DNA from: Apostichopus japonicus
Lineage: Eukaryota > Echinodermata > Holothuroidea > Aspidochirotida > Stichopodidae
Direction of reading: 5' to 3'
Length of the DNA stretch: 64,000 nucleotides
Assembly (NCBI RefSeq): GCF_037975245.1
Contig: NC_092569.1
Location: 20,453,001 to 20,517,000, forward strand
In this document: piece by piece, positions 27,242 to 39,900 of the stretch
Layout of the letters: every line of letters starts with the position of its first letter
Numbering within the stretch: position 1 is the stretch's first letter
Position numbers and translations under genes: made by a program
The notes under the pieces: model-generated
The model's input: only the letters and a program-made list of their open reading frames with translations
The model's database searches: none
What the model was told of the DNA's origin: nothing

Positions 27242-27774
27242 GGTACATGGTGGTTACATAGTACGCTCCGACCAGAATTCACCCGATAACCAGATGCAGA
27301 TCCACCTAGCAACCGAGGTAACTTGCTTGAGGACTCCAACGAACAACCACTGATTTATTTTCATGCCTTCATCACTTTAGCCACCACTCACATTGGACCT
27401 ATTCTAAGTCTGACGATACATGCGCATGTGTGGGGTCCTGAAAACATAATAAAAGTGGTTTGTCTTGCTATCCTTGTTTTCAAATTTCATATAAATGTAG
27501 TCTCGTAGACCTAGCAACCTGGTTTAACATGCTGGCGTTTGACGACTTTTGGCTAAATTTGCGCTAAGCTCGCTATACGAACTCGGATCTGGGCTGTGCC
27601 TTATTAGTTAGTTATTTAAATTATTAATAATGGCGTATGAGGAAATGCACCATTTTGTGGTATGGCTCCCAGGACGGAAAGTCGAGAAACTCACATGCAG
27701 TCGCGGCGGATAGCTTCCTTCGCCTATATGTCCGGGGAAATTTTGGGACATCGTTCCTATAGATCAGGGGTGGG

Positions 27775-27850
27775 CAACCTGCGGGCCGCATGCGGCCCGC
27801 CAGTGATTTTTTTGCGGCCCGTGAGATGTCTCAAGAAAAAGAAGAAAATC
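27775..27850. mobile_element. One end of a hAT element (CAGGGGTGGGCAACCTG type)
   Basis: CAGGGGTGGGCAACCTGCGG followed by alternating GCGGCCCGC/CGGGCCGC words is the well-known end of a widespread animal hAT group. The opposite end was not found in the next kilobase, so the copy is truncated or its far end has decayed. Confidence 0.65.
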
Positions 27851-29159
27851 AATCTATTTTACATCATCACCAAAAACGAGCTAGCTGCTTAGAATTTATC
27901 GGCACTAATGATGCTGTCAGGTTGGTCTATTATCACCAATAATTATCAACTGGACTGTATTGACATTATGGTTTTGTGAATACAGATTAAGTACACACAC
28001 CTATTGCTTGAACGTCCTTGGAATCAAAGGTTTGAAATCAACAGCAGGTCGTTGGTTAGGTACGACCCTGTCAATCTTTCACTCCTAAAATCTGGCCGAT
28101 CTGCGTCGTGCCCATTGGGGCCCGGGGGCACAGGCCCCCCCCCCAAAAAAAATTGTCAAAGGTGTCATAAAATCATAAAATTTGGTCATAATTTAAAAAA
28201 AAAAGTGTTTAACGAAATCGAAAAGTAGACTAAATATTCAATTGCTCTTTGATGGTCGTTGCGGATTTTCCACACACCTCAAAGACGAAATATCGGGATT
28301 AGTAATGCCATTACCTTTGAATATGTTTGTCCTAAGCTCGCGTTTGATACAGTGTCAATTAACCTGGAAAATAATCACTTCATTATCGCGCGTTTTACCT
28401 TAGGTTTCGCTACTTTCGCTTTTTCTGCCCATGTTTTCAAACGGCATAGCTTTTTATTCACCCAGTCACCACTTCTCACGGGCATGGGCGGTGATCATGT
28501 TTCGATATCTTAAATTTTGGGCGCTTCTGGGAGACGAGGAATTGGTAAACTGAGGAATAAATGGCGATCACTTCCTTCGAGAATATTTCCCCAAATAAAA
28601 AATTGCCGGAAATTTTTATCAATTTTAGGGGTATTGCTTACTGCCATAATGCACGGGAAGTGCCGTTTCCTGCAATCTGAGGGGTCTGCCAGAAGAAAAA
28701 TTTTCTTGTACGATGCGCGCCAACCGATGGTGGCGCTCCGCTTAGATAGTACTTACGGCCGGAATACTCGAATCTATTACGTCCCCCACGTTTCAAATCG
28801 GATTAACGCCCCTGGCAGGGCGTATATACGAACCGCCCCTTTTCAGTTCCCGAGAAATTTCTCGATATCGTCGTATTCTGGGAAATTTCCTTCAAAGTGG
28901 AAACACTGTGACACAAACTTGTACTCATTACTATAGTGATAAACTATGACACATTACAAAAGCAACAGTACATGTAATTCGTAGTTTCCATTCATGCAAT
29001 AATAGAACGGAAACATCAAAAATTAACCTCTGCCACTAAATCTGCTAAAATGTTGTGGATGTCACGTTTGAATGTGCTGAGCCAAAAATGCACCCATACA
29101 ATAATAGAAAGGCCTGCAACTTATTTACAATCACAAAGAAACGTTAAAGAGGAGAAATT
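27851..29159. other. No gene recognised; transposon-like fragments
   Basis: Contains G/C homopolymer runs (28135) and the phrase GGGCATGGGCGGTGATCATG at 28481, similar to the hAT end at 2590. The 139-residue frame at 28517-28936 spans GGTGGCGCTCCGCTTAGATAG, which is also found inverted in the hAT element at 15030, so that frame is probably transposon-derived. Confidence 0.4.
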
Positions 29160-30116
29160 GATATTGTCTGGGAGAATTAATGTTTCTGCACACACAACAA
29201 GCCTAACGACTTGATCAAGTCTGTGAGATTTAATGCTTCTGCACACACTGCAAGACTAACGACTTGATCAAGTCTGTGAGATTTAATGCTTCTGCACACA
29301 CAACAAGCCTAACGACTTGATCAAGTCTGTGAGATTTAATGTTTCTGCACACACTGCAAGGTTAACGACTTGATCAAGTCTGTGAGATTTAATGTTTCTG
29401 CACACACTGCAAGGCTAACGACTTGATCAAGTCTGTGAGATTTAATGTTTCTGCACACACTGCAAGGCTAACGACTTGATCAAGTCTGGGAGATTTCATG
29501 TTTCTGCACACACTGCAAGGCTAACGACTTGATCAAGTCTGTGAGATCTAGTGTTTCTGCACACACTGCAAGGCTAGCGACTTGATCAAGTCTGTGAGAT
29601 TTCATGTTACTGCATACACTGCAAGGCTAACGACTTGATCAAGTCTGTGAGATCTAATGTTTCTACACACACTGCAAGGTTAACGACTTGATCAAGTCCG
29701 GGAGATTTCATGTTTCTACACACACTGCAAGGCTAACGACTTGATCAAGTCTGTGAGATTTAATGTTTCTACACACACTGCAAGGCTAACGACTTGATCA
29801 AGTCTGTGAGATCTAGTGTTTCTGCACACACTGCAAGGCTAGCGACTTGATCAAGTCTGTGAGATTTAATGTTACTGCATACACTGCAAGGCTAACGACT
29901 TGATCAAGTGTGGGAGATCTAATGTTTCTGCACACACTGCAAGGCTAGCGACTTGATCAAGTCTGTGAGATTTAATGTTACTGCATACACTGCAAGGCTA
30001 ACGACTTGATCAAGTCTGTGAGATCTAATGTTTCTACACACACTGCAAGGTTAACGACTTGATCAAGTCCGGGAGATTTCATGTTTCTACACACACTGCA
30101 AGGCTAACGACTTGAT
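29160..30116. repeat. 53-bp minisatellite, about 18 copies
   Basis: Head-to-tail copies of a 53-bp unit. Every unit keeps the palindrome ACTTGATCAAGT, then CTGTGAGAT, TTTCTGCACACACTGCAAG and CTAACG. Units differ by a few substitutions (TTTAATGTT/TTTCATGTT, CTGTGAG/CCGGGAG), and pairs of variants recur as higher-order blocks near the end. It stops abruptly inside the palindrome at 30116. Confidence 0.95.
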
Positions 30117-30172
30117 TACTCTTCCATCAGCCAGTATACGCTACATGAGTATATAGGGGAAATAATCTATAG

Positions 30173-30686
30173 CAGGGGTTCCCTAACTGGGGTGCATGAA
30201 CCCCCAGGCGGTGCGTGATTCCATCCCAGGGGGTTCGTGAGACGTTTCTGAAAGTCAAAACTAGAGTACTTTTTGTTGAACTAAAATCTGATATATCATA
30301 TAGTAATGTACAAAAGTCGTACCTATCGACACACTCTTTTCGCGTTCCATACGCATATGTTGCCATAATTGTACTGTACCGTGCATGTGATAAATAACTG
30401 AAAGAAACTGACACCTTCCGCATGACTGGTGAAGTTGGTTTACGCTTTTGGCAGTACGTCGTGAAGATAAAGATCTGATCTGATCTTGAAGTTTCCAAAT
30501 AAAGATTTGTTCATCTCTTGTTATTTTTTCATTACAATATTAAACTATGAACTTGATCTTTTACGAAGCACTTGTTATGCGTATCATGATACAATGACTC
30601 AGATGGTGTCTCGAAAAGTTGGGGGTCCGTGGACAACTCTGACATCCACAGGGGGTTCGTGGGGGAATGAAGTTAGGGAAACCCTG
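30173..30686. mobile_element. hAT-type nonautonomous element, CAGGGGTTCCCTAACT ends
   Basis: Left end CAGGGGTTCCCTAACTGGGG; right end complementary to CAGGGTTTCCCTAACTTC. Perfect 8-bp direct repeat ATCTATAG at 30165-30172 and 30687-30694. A second inverted pair (AACCCCCAGG and CAGGGGGTTCGTG) lies just inside. No transposase. Confidence 0.9.
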
Positions 30687-30694
30687 ATCTATAG

Positions 30695-33085
30695 TCAAAC
30701 AGGGGGAAAGAATGTAGGGTACAGTACAGGGGTAGACAGAACAAATAAAATACAAGACTATTTTACAGTAGAAATCGCTCCTCATTTGTCATGGTTCGTC
30801 AGATCAGCCGCTTAAAACGAAGTTTTGTTTTTGTGAAAATGAACAGTTTTATGTATCAATTAGATCTACGCGCTCCATCCTGGCTACGGGCGGTGATCGC
30901 TGGCCGAAATTGACCTGCCTGCCTGCCTCCTAATAATTTTTGCACATCTTGGAGGTTTATAATAGGCGTAATGTAATACAACATTTACCCCTGTTCTAAC
31001 TGCATCCATATTCTATCCATTCCGACACCCTCTCGATAGTAACTATATATTATCATGTTGCTATTAGTTCTGTTAGAAAAAAGGGTGTATACATGACTAT
31101 TTTCATATGACCTCATAGATCAAGTACTTAACGCATTTTAAATGCGTAATCAAGACTATACTGAAAGCTGGTATCTTTAATTGGCTACCAATGGTATAAT
31201 AATAACGTTTACATGTTCCGTTAATCAATCGTCAAATACTTCCTTAATAGAATGATATGTATATTCTTCACTAGACCAAAAAGAAAAAGCAACCTGACCA
31301 TTAAACTTCCTCTTGTCTAATAAAGGAAAAATACATCGACTGGGTATATCTATATAATATAAAGTATAGATGTATATACGGAAGATAATCAATTTATATA
31401 GCCTCTGTTTAAAGTGTAGAGGTCATGGGTTTCTCCAAAGAGGTGAGCTGTGGTTTGTCAAGCCCATCATCAAAGAGTATCTGCTTCATATTTTGAAGCG
31501 ATTTACATGTTGGGATGCACAGCTTTCTGAACACACGTACTACAGTCATCGGGTAACTAGTTAGTTGATTCACATACGATAAGTTCGATAGTGTAACGGT
31601 ATTGTGGTTGCGAACATAATTGATCAACATACCCATGACGGGGTCACTTTTGTTGTCTGTAGGGGCGAAACCACCAATTTTTTTTTCGTACTGGGTAAAG
31701 GGCGGCGGATGGGTTTAGTTGTGAGGTCGTCGAGGGCGCGATTTTTTTTCCCAGCGAGGCAAAGGCCACTACTTGCATACCTCGCTTCTCATTGTCTGGG
31801 CTTGCACTTTGATGCTGAATTGGGAAGTTCTTGCTTACGCTATGTACGCGTGTGAGTATGTACATGTACATACACGTGCGCGTAGTGCATCGTGATTCGC
31901 ATACACGTACTGTATGAAATGGCGACTTTGTTAAAACTTTGGTTAAAAAGTTTGTTCTTTGCTTTTGAGCGGACTTGTTTGTGTACATGTACATCCATAA
32001 TTTAAGTTGGAAAAACAATACTGCGACCATGGTCTGTGACTGTGAGTGTACACGTCTCATTGTAGATGAATGTCCTTCTTTGAAGGTTAGGATTACTTAG
32101 GTTTATGATCCAAAACTGAAAGTTAATTCTGACAAGGTGAGCTTCGAAGTGATGGTGGAACTTGCTGTACAGATAAGTACTGCGATGCAATGTATACGCA
32201 GATTAGTACCAGGCGTTTGCTCGCTTCAAAACTGCTTAAAAACATTGGACAGCTTGACAGTTTCTGGTTGACTATTTACTTGAGATGCTTTTAAATGTTA
32301 AACCGATAGACTCTTATTTTTGAGCGTAGACATTGATTTGAATTTCAAAATTATGACCCTTTGACACAGTTAATTATGACCGTTTGGCACGGTTTTCAGA
32401 TAATATAATACGAAAGATATAGGCCTAGTATTTAGTCATGTTAGTAGTGCCACCGTGGATTATAGTTATTGAACCCAGAAATTGTCTTACGTTTATATTA
32501 TACGGTGATATATTGTATCATCTTCAAACTGTTTCGGTTTGATTTAACTTCTTTAAATTTACAGCAACAGAGTTGTGCGATGCATAACCACATAGGCTCC
32601 CCTCTACACCCGTGGCATAACAAACCGAAAAATAAATTAACTCTACTCAAACGCGTACATTCTGCTGCTAGACCGTTTTCTATTCTGAGTGTAGCAAAGT
32701 GGCCTTGTGAAAAGTGGTATGTGATGAACGATTCTGCGCAGCTGCTGCTAGTTGATATTGTAAGGAAGCTTATGCATACGGACCCCAGCCAATGGGAGCG
32801 AGGTATTGCACATCTTGGCCTTTACCGCGCTGAAATTTGGTTAAATGATGTGTGCTTATATGTAAAATGGTACTATATATTGCAACCTTTGAAACGATGT
32901 TGAAGAATATTCGACAGTTAAGGTTGTACCGCATATAAATGTTATATATTGATGTAATGTTCACTATAAATTTTTGTATTATTCTGTCTGTCAGTAAGGG
33001 GGGGGGGGGGTAGATTATCTCCCTAACTTTATCGAGGGAGGGGGGAGGTATTCTGGTTGCGTCCAAGGTCGACTGTTGGTAAAGT
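30695..33085. other. No gene recognised
   Basis: The frame at 32469-32903 (+, 144 residues) looks moderately protein-like but matches nothing I know. The minus frame ending near 31409 (LQNMKQILFDDGLDKPQLTS) resembles a cytoplasmic tail, but it lacks a good acceptor and gene B already ends at 36901. Neither is called. Confidence 0.4.
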
Positions 33086-33093
33086 AGTGTATA

Positions 33094-34422
33094 CAGGGAC
33101 GTCGCTAGAGGGGGGTGTGGGGGGTGTCTCACCCCCCCCCCAATCTTGGTAAAACTGACGATAGTTGGAAAATTTGAGTGCGACAGTCGGAATTTCCGAC
33201 TGTCGCACTCTAATTTTTCCGACTGTCGCACTCTAATGTTCATATATTCTTGTAATTTGTGAGTGACCTACAATTTTCGGTCAAAATTGACCTTTAATCA
33301 GTCATATTTACCAAGTTTTCCTTGTCACATTGAGAAATTGTATCTCGCGATCCTTATACTCCACCATACAAAACTTCGTATGATTTTGAACTCTAAAACA
33401 AATGCCTAATAAAACTACTGTACAACGTATACTATTAAAACGCTCAATGCTAATCTACGGAAGCTTAAAAGTGCCATCAACATAAGAAAACCTTTGCCCC
33501 ATAAGGTGAAATTTTTCAGTAAATTGTTTAAATAACAAGATCAAATCTTTTCAATAAAAAACAGAAAAATGTTGGATTGCTTAGTTGCTTTAACTGAGCA
33601 ATTGAACAATTTTCTGAAAAATGTTTAATTGACAACTTATCATATCTCGTCGATTGGACATTTTTCTGCAAAATGTTCAATTGTTCACTTCATTCCATCT
33701 GAGCAATTGAAAAATTTTCTGCAAAATGTTTAATTGACAACTTATCTTATCTCGTCAATTGGACATTTTTTGGGCAAAATGTTCAATTGTTCACTTCATT
33801 CCAATTGAGCAATTGAAAAATTTTCTGCAAAATGTATAATTGACAACTTATCGTATCTCGTCAACTCAACATATTTCTGCAAAATGTTTAACTGTTCACT
33901 TTATTCCAAATGCTCAGTTGGAATGAAGTAAACAATTGAATTTTTTCATGTGAGTGATAACCCCCCCCCCCCTCCCCCAAGAAAATAACATTAAGCGCGC
34001 TAGGAAAAAGCACTGTATTTTGGGGTAATTCACTATGTCGTCGAATATAATTTGTTGAAAAAAAAAGTTTTCCCCTTTGTTACATTAACATAGTTTTTTT
34101 AGTTAGTAGTCTATGTAGCCTATCAAGCAGATAACTATATACTCATTTGTTTCTCGCTTAACCAGAGTGATTAATAAGTTTGTGAAGTGAAGGCCAGTGG
34201 TACAAATGTACCGAAAAAAAAGTTCGGAACAAAAGTGCAGTCGCGAAAGATAGGGTGTCTGACTGACACTGACCGTATCGTTGACGAGTAGTGCGGGGGG
34301 GGGGGGGGGGTACAAGGCAGCAATCGGAATTTTCTGGCTCCAAAACCCATCCAGTTGGAATTTCAGCTACTACACCCCCCCCCCCCCCCCCCCCCAATCA
34401 TCAGGCCTTAGCTACGTCCCTG
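33094..34422. mobile_element. hAT-type element, family CAGGGACGT, longest copy
   Basis: Both termini present (CAGGGACGTCGCTAGAGG left, GCTACGTCCCTG right). Flanked by AGTGTATA (33086-33093) and AGTGTAAA (34423-34430), a 7/8 match. It contains the subterminal hairpin near 33175-33210, then about three direct repeats of a ~120-bp unit around 33595-33935 (GAGCAATTGAA, TGCAAAATGT, TTCACTTCATTCCA), then C- and G-runs. No transposase, so mobilised in trans. Confidence 0.88.
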
Positions 34423-34599
34423 AGTGTAAATATAGTATTGTAATCATAATGATGGACTACAGAATCCCAGCAACAAAAGTCCGCAAACGATTAATACTCT
34501 GGACATCATACGGTTGTTGTTTTTTAATTCCGTTTAATTATTTCTAGAAACTATATGAACGTATGTTTGTGCGGTTGGTTTTTTTTTTGCAACAGAAGT

Positions 34600-34870
34600 C
34601 AGTGGCGTCGCCAGACATTGCGATCGGGGTGGGTGGGCGGGGCATCTAGGGCACAGCGCTTAATTACGGGGCACAATGTTTATTTGTGAATGTCGTCCCT
34701 GGGTGAGGGGTTCTGAGGGTGTGGAAGAACGTAATACGTTTCGTCCTTTGTAAAAAAAGGTAAGTAATTCTTTTAACACTACAAATCGCATCTTGGGGCA
34801 CCAGGGGCATGATTTTTGTTTGGGAGGGAACGTGCCCCCCCCCCTATGGCCACCCCTTGGCAACGCACTG
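34600..34870. mobile_element. Short hAT-type element, CAGTGGCGTCGCCAGA ends
   Basis: Left end CAGTGGCGTCGCCAGA, right end complementary to CAGTGCGTTGCCAAGG. Flanks ACAGAAGT (34592-34599) and ACAGACGT (34871-34878) match at seven of eight positions. C-run near the right end. No coding capacity. Confidence 0.8.
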
Positions 34871-35392
34871 ACAGACGTAATCCTTTATTATATAGTTGTA
34901 ATTTTAAAATGTAACGATTTTCGTATTTCATATATTTACTATGACTAACGTTACTATATACTTATGTATTGCTTATCACACTTTAAAAACTTTTGAACTT
35001 CACTTCTCTTTGAACATACTTTGGGATGAGATCAGCAACTACATGGTTTGCCTACACTTCATTATTGTGTAGGGCATATTTGCATGATGCGGTATTGAGG
35101 CCTAACACATAATGGTTAAAATTTATTTGTGAAAATATAATAACGTACAAGACATGAAGTCATATCTTTTATCTTCCTTTTTTTGGTAAGATGATGATAA
35201 AACTATTCTTTGAAAGAAAATTAAAATAACAAATATCCCCAAATATTGGCGGACAAATGTCAACGACGTAAAAGGTGGCAGCATACAAAAATACCTTCGC
35301 GAGTCCTTGGAAAAAATGTTTCACCATGAGCGTAAACTTAGCTGTATAAGACAATGATGACACGTTTGATACTGTTTTTGTTTTGTTTTTCA

Positions 35393-36440
35393 ATTGGCAT
35401 ATAATGTCGTATTACACATGCATACACACAATTGGTACACTTCAAACACTTAAACAGGAAGCAGAAAACGAGGATATATACATGAAAGCATATAAATTTC
35501 ACAAACATTGATTTTAGCAAAAAGATAATTTTTAAATTTCCACTTTTAAAGCATTTTGATCATACGAAAACGAATCAATAGAATCGTCAAGTTTACATTT
35601 TAATAACAATTTAATTAAGCTATATTTGTGGGCAACTCTAATGTCCTATTCCGTGGCATGACAGCCACGGAATACCTAAGCATGGATTTTTTTATGCAGG
35701 GGAATCCAGGGATATACTGCTTAACATACAAATTTACAACGTAATTTTCTTCTTTAATTTGGAATGTTATCATATTCTGTTATATATGGCGGCTGTTCAA
35801 AAGTTCTCATTATGAATTATCGGTATATATTTCATAGTAGGCCTACTTCAGGTAATTTAAATGAAATAAAATGTCTTCTACAAGTATTATAAATTGACTT
35901 TAATGGCATATAGTGTCGTATTACACATGCATACACATATATGGTACACTGCAAACACTTAAACAGGAAGCAGAAAACGAGGATATATACATAAAAGCAT
36001 ATATATTTCACAAATATTGATTTTAGCATAAACATAATTTTTAAATTTCTACTTTCAAAGCATTTTGGTCATACGAAAATGAATCAATAGAATCCTCAAG
36101 TTTACATTTTAATAAACAATTTAATAAAGCTATATTTGTGGGCGACTCTAATGTCCTATTTTAGCTCTACGAAAAGCATGACGGCCACGGAATACCTAAG
36201 CAAGGATTTTTTTTTTTATGAAATAAGAACTCCGGGGTATCCAGGGATAAACGGCATAACATACAAGTTTACAATGTCATTTTCTTCTTTTAATTTGGAA
36301 TGTTATCATATTCTGCTATATATGGTGGCTGTTCAAAAGTTCTCATTGTGAATTATCGGTACATATTTCATAGCAGGCCTAATTCAGGTAATTTAAATGA
36401 AATAAAATGTCTTCTACAAGTATTATAAATTGACTTTTAA
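35393..36440. repeat. Tandem duplication of a ~0.5-kb unit
   Basis: Copy 1 is about 35393-35898 and copy 2 about 35905-36440, sharing most bases with small indels. Each copy includes AGACGAGGATATATACAT-like text and ends with AATGTCTTCTACAAGTATT. Both keep a minus-strand open stretch with similar peptides (YILVFCFLFKCL in each), but no other sign of coding. It lies just beyond the gene B stop in the direction of transcription. Confidence 0.85.
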
Positions 36441-36564
36441 GTATAACAACTCTGATGTTATATACCGCATACATTATAAAACAAAACTGTTAGCAAACTG
36501 CTTATCCACTAAAGAGCCTGTTGTGTTAGAGAATGTGTACAAGTTAGAGGGCCTGACGTTTCGA

Positions 36565-36627
36565 TCCTAGCAGGATCTGCTTCAGAGGCTGAAGGGCATT
36601 CAGCCTCTGAAGAAGATCCTGCTAGGA
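36565..36627. repeat. 29-bp-arm inverted repeat with hammerhead-like text
   Basis: Left arm 36565-36593 and right arm 36599-36627 are complementary except for about one or two positions, around a 5-base loop. The minus strand of the left side reads CTGAAGC, then a GATCC/GGATC stem, then GAAAC and GTC, enclosed by GCCT/AGGC. This resembles a type I hammerhead core (CUGANGA, stem, GAAAC, GUC) with one core base off. The right arm on the plus strand has CTGAAGA but lacks GAAAC. Such motifs are known in Penelope-like retroelements. It lies about 275 bp past the gene B stop. Confidence 0.6.
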
Positions 36628-36900
36628 GTATACAATTTGTCCATCGATGGATATTTTGACATATTAACCAATGTGGAGGATGACAGACCAACTTAAGAAG
36701 TTTGTCAGGACTTAGCTTAACAAATATTTTCTCTTCGACCGTGGCAACATGGAAGAGCTATTATAAAAGACACGAATAAGAGCTTAACTTTTACGAAATC
36801 CTCGGTTGAAAGGGAAGAGATGTCAATCCTGGCGCAATGTAATTCAAGCATGCAGAAACAGCAAATTCACGATAATCTCTAACCTTGCATAGACTCGTCT

Positions 36901-36922
36901 TCATGTAGGCCTATTAGCATTT
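36901..36922 (-). CDS. Gene B last exon: very short tail and stop
   Basis: Acceptor AATCTCTCTTCAG, identical to that of the gene C tail exon. In phase 2 it codes the end of the RR pair and then NANRPT and TGA. Gene C continues for about 38 residues from the same point, so gene B has lost or never had the longer tail. Confidence 0.7.
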
Positions 36923-39900
36923 CTGAAGAGAGATTAAAATAAGTTTGAAGTAATTTGACAATAATAAACTGGATGGATTGATAAATGAAAATTAAGGTAT
37001 AAATACATTTTGTTTTCATATTCAAAAGCAATATTTTTCTTCCAATTGTATTTTACCGTGGACAGAAGCGTTCACAACACATCATTAATTTAAAATTAAT
37101 ATACTTGCCAATCAAAATGCAATTATGAAGACAAACAAGTTGCAGAAATTCTCCATCATTTTCTTTTCTCTACATAAATCAACTTCAATAACAGGAATAT
37201 AACTCTAAGAGATAACTAGTCTTAACATAACATTCAGTAGATAAGTGGACATTTCGACTTTTTTTCTAGTAAATTGAACATACACATAAAATAACGGCTG
37301 AAATTTTTATCTCCTATGTACACTTTTTTGAACTTGAACAATGTATTACTGGAAGGTAATAAACCGACCTATATCGGAGGGGAAAATCCCACATGGATTC
37401 ATTGTTACGTAATCTCTGACGAAAGCCAGAATATAACTTTATTTTAAATCATCCGGTTATTTCATTTCTGTCGACCACTGCCAACTTCATTCCCACTGCC
37501 AACTTCAATCCTTCTCCACCTCCCCTCCCTTCCCCATATCACCCCCCCCCAACAATAATAAACCCCGTAGCAATTGATCATTTGCAGTATTTGGTATATA
37601 CGCCGTGAGCTTACACTGAATATTTAGCTCGAATTGCTTGATTGGCCGCCGTCAGTGAACATTTCTTGTATTAATATAGTTGTTTTATAGCAATTTAACG
37701 CATCATTTGATGAGCCCGGTATTTTCCAGTTCGAGCTACTTGTTAATATTTCACACAAATTTGTTAGATGGAAACAATCTATGTATACCTTCTTGCCCAG
37801 ATAGCCCATATGACACCAGCGGTGATTAGATTTGATATAATCAGGGCAGTCAACCAAAGAACATGTGGAATGAAAACTTCAAAGAACGTCGCCCGCCTCT
37901 CATCTAAGCAAAATAAAATATGACTCTGTAAGTGTAGACATATACAGCAAACAAATTCACGACAATTCCCGATTCAACTATTAAGGTCTCAAGTAAATAT
38001 ATATTATCAAAGTAATTTGGCAATTATGTTTATAGATGAAAATTCGTTGTAAAAAAGGATATATTGGTTGAACAATAGACAGGTATTTGCCATCATGATA
38101 TATCCGATTATTTTTGTGTGTAAAATTCATTCCACCGACCCCTAAGAAGCAGTGTTACGCAAATTTTCGGCATATATATCCGCATGATATATGCATATAA
38201 CTACTACGAGTTACATATGAGAAGTGTGCTTATAACTATAACTACTACCAGTTACATATGAATAGTATACGTATGCTATAACTACTACGAGTTACATATG
38301 AGTAGTATATGCTTATAACTATAACTACTACGAGGTACATATGAGTAGTAGACGTATGCTGTAACTAATACGGGTTACATATGAGTAGTATGCGTATAGC
38401 TATAACTACTACGAGTTACATATGGGTAGTAGACGTATGCTATAACTTCTACGAGCTACAAAGGAGTACCCGGTAGTATGCGTATGCTATAACTACTACG
38501 AATTACATATGGGTAGTATGCGTATAGCTATAACTACTAGGATTTACATATGAGTAGTAGACGTATGCTGTAACTAATACGAGTTACATATGAGTAGCAT
38601 GCGTATAGCTATAACTACTACGAGTTACATATGAGTAGTATAGGCGTATGCTATAACTACTACGAGTTCCATATGAGTAGTATGCGTATGCTATAACTAC
38701 TACGAGTTACATATGAGAAGTATGCGTATATCTATAACTACTAGGAGTTACATATGAGTAGTAGGCATATGCTATACTACTACGAGTTACATATGAGTTG
38801 TATGTGTATGATATCACTACTACGAGTTACATATGAGTAGTAAGTGCATAGCTATAACTACTACGAGGTACATATGAGTAGTAGACGTATGCTGTAACTA
38901 CTACGAGTTACACATGAGTAGTAGGCGTATGCTATACTACTACGAGTTACATATGAGCTGTATGCGTATGCTATTACTACTACGAGTTACATATGAGCGT
39001 GTCATAATTTGATGGCATACCGTAAACAATCCCCAAGACTTAAATAAATAAAAATAATAAAAATAAATAATAATTCTTCAGTTTATTATCATATTAGCGG
39101 GCTACCTTTCAACATGTAGCCGCACTATTTTCGTTTTTGTTTGGTTTACTAACTTTTCATGATTATACGTGAACAAATGGACAAGAGTAAATGACGTTAA
39201 AAACACGAAGTTTAACTTCAGTACGTAGGCCTAATGAGGAGTATAAAGAAACCCTTTTGGGCTTAATTAAAACAAATTAAAACATGAATTCTTTAGTTTT
39301 TGATCATATTAGTGTGCTACATTTCAACATATAGCCTAGCCGCGCGATATTCCTGTTCGTTTGGTTGACTTTTCATGATTTTCATGATTTTCTTTTCTTT
39401 TCATGATTTTACCTAGACAAAAGGACAAGAGTATAAATAACATTAGAAACATGACGTTTATCTTCAGTACGAAATGAGGAGTATAAAGAAACCCTTTTGG
39501 GCTTGTAGCATTGTACCATAACCGGAAGATTACAGAAAGTATAAGAGGGGAAATAAATACAGAAAACATTCCTCTCCCCCAAAGAACCACCAATCCCTTA
39601 CATTTACACCCGTCCCCTCCCCTGTCCTGCCTAACCATATAATTAGTGTATAATGTAGAAACACAAACATTGCACGCTGCAACTACATAAAATATAAGAA
39701 GAAAAACATGTACGTTCCAATTTATATACATGGAAATTATAAAACCATCAATTCAGATTTGAAGATCGACATGTCAACATCGGCATAAAACATAATCCAA
39801 CGTTCATCTCAGTATATAAAAAATGAAATCAGCGGCGCGAGGAATGGAGTCAGATCGTGGACCACTACCTCCGGGAGGATGGAGACAAACAGAAACAGAT

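Noticed and set aside
29160-30116. CRISPR-like regular array
   Set aside because: There are no distinct spacers; whole 53-bp units are repeated, and the surroundings are eukaryotic. The same applies to 38205-38998 and 49590-50735.
31409-31636. Minus-strand frame resembling a cytoplasmic tail (LQNMKQILFDDGLDKPQLTS)
   Set aside because: No pyrimidine-rich acceptor in the right phase, and gene B already has a tail exon whose acceptor matches gene C.
32469-32903. 144-residue plus-strand frame
   Set aside because: No recognisable domain, no splice partners and no regulatory context; kept out as unsupported.
39336-39731. 131-residue minus-strand frame beginning like a signal peptide ([19 protein letters not shown])
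   Set aside because: It crosses the boundary of the 2-kb duplication and a 215-bp tandem repeat, has several unrelated hydrophobic patches, and fits no exon phase of gene B.
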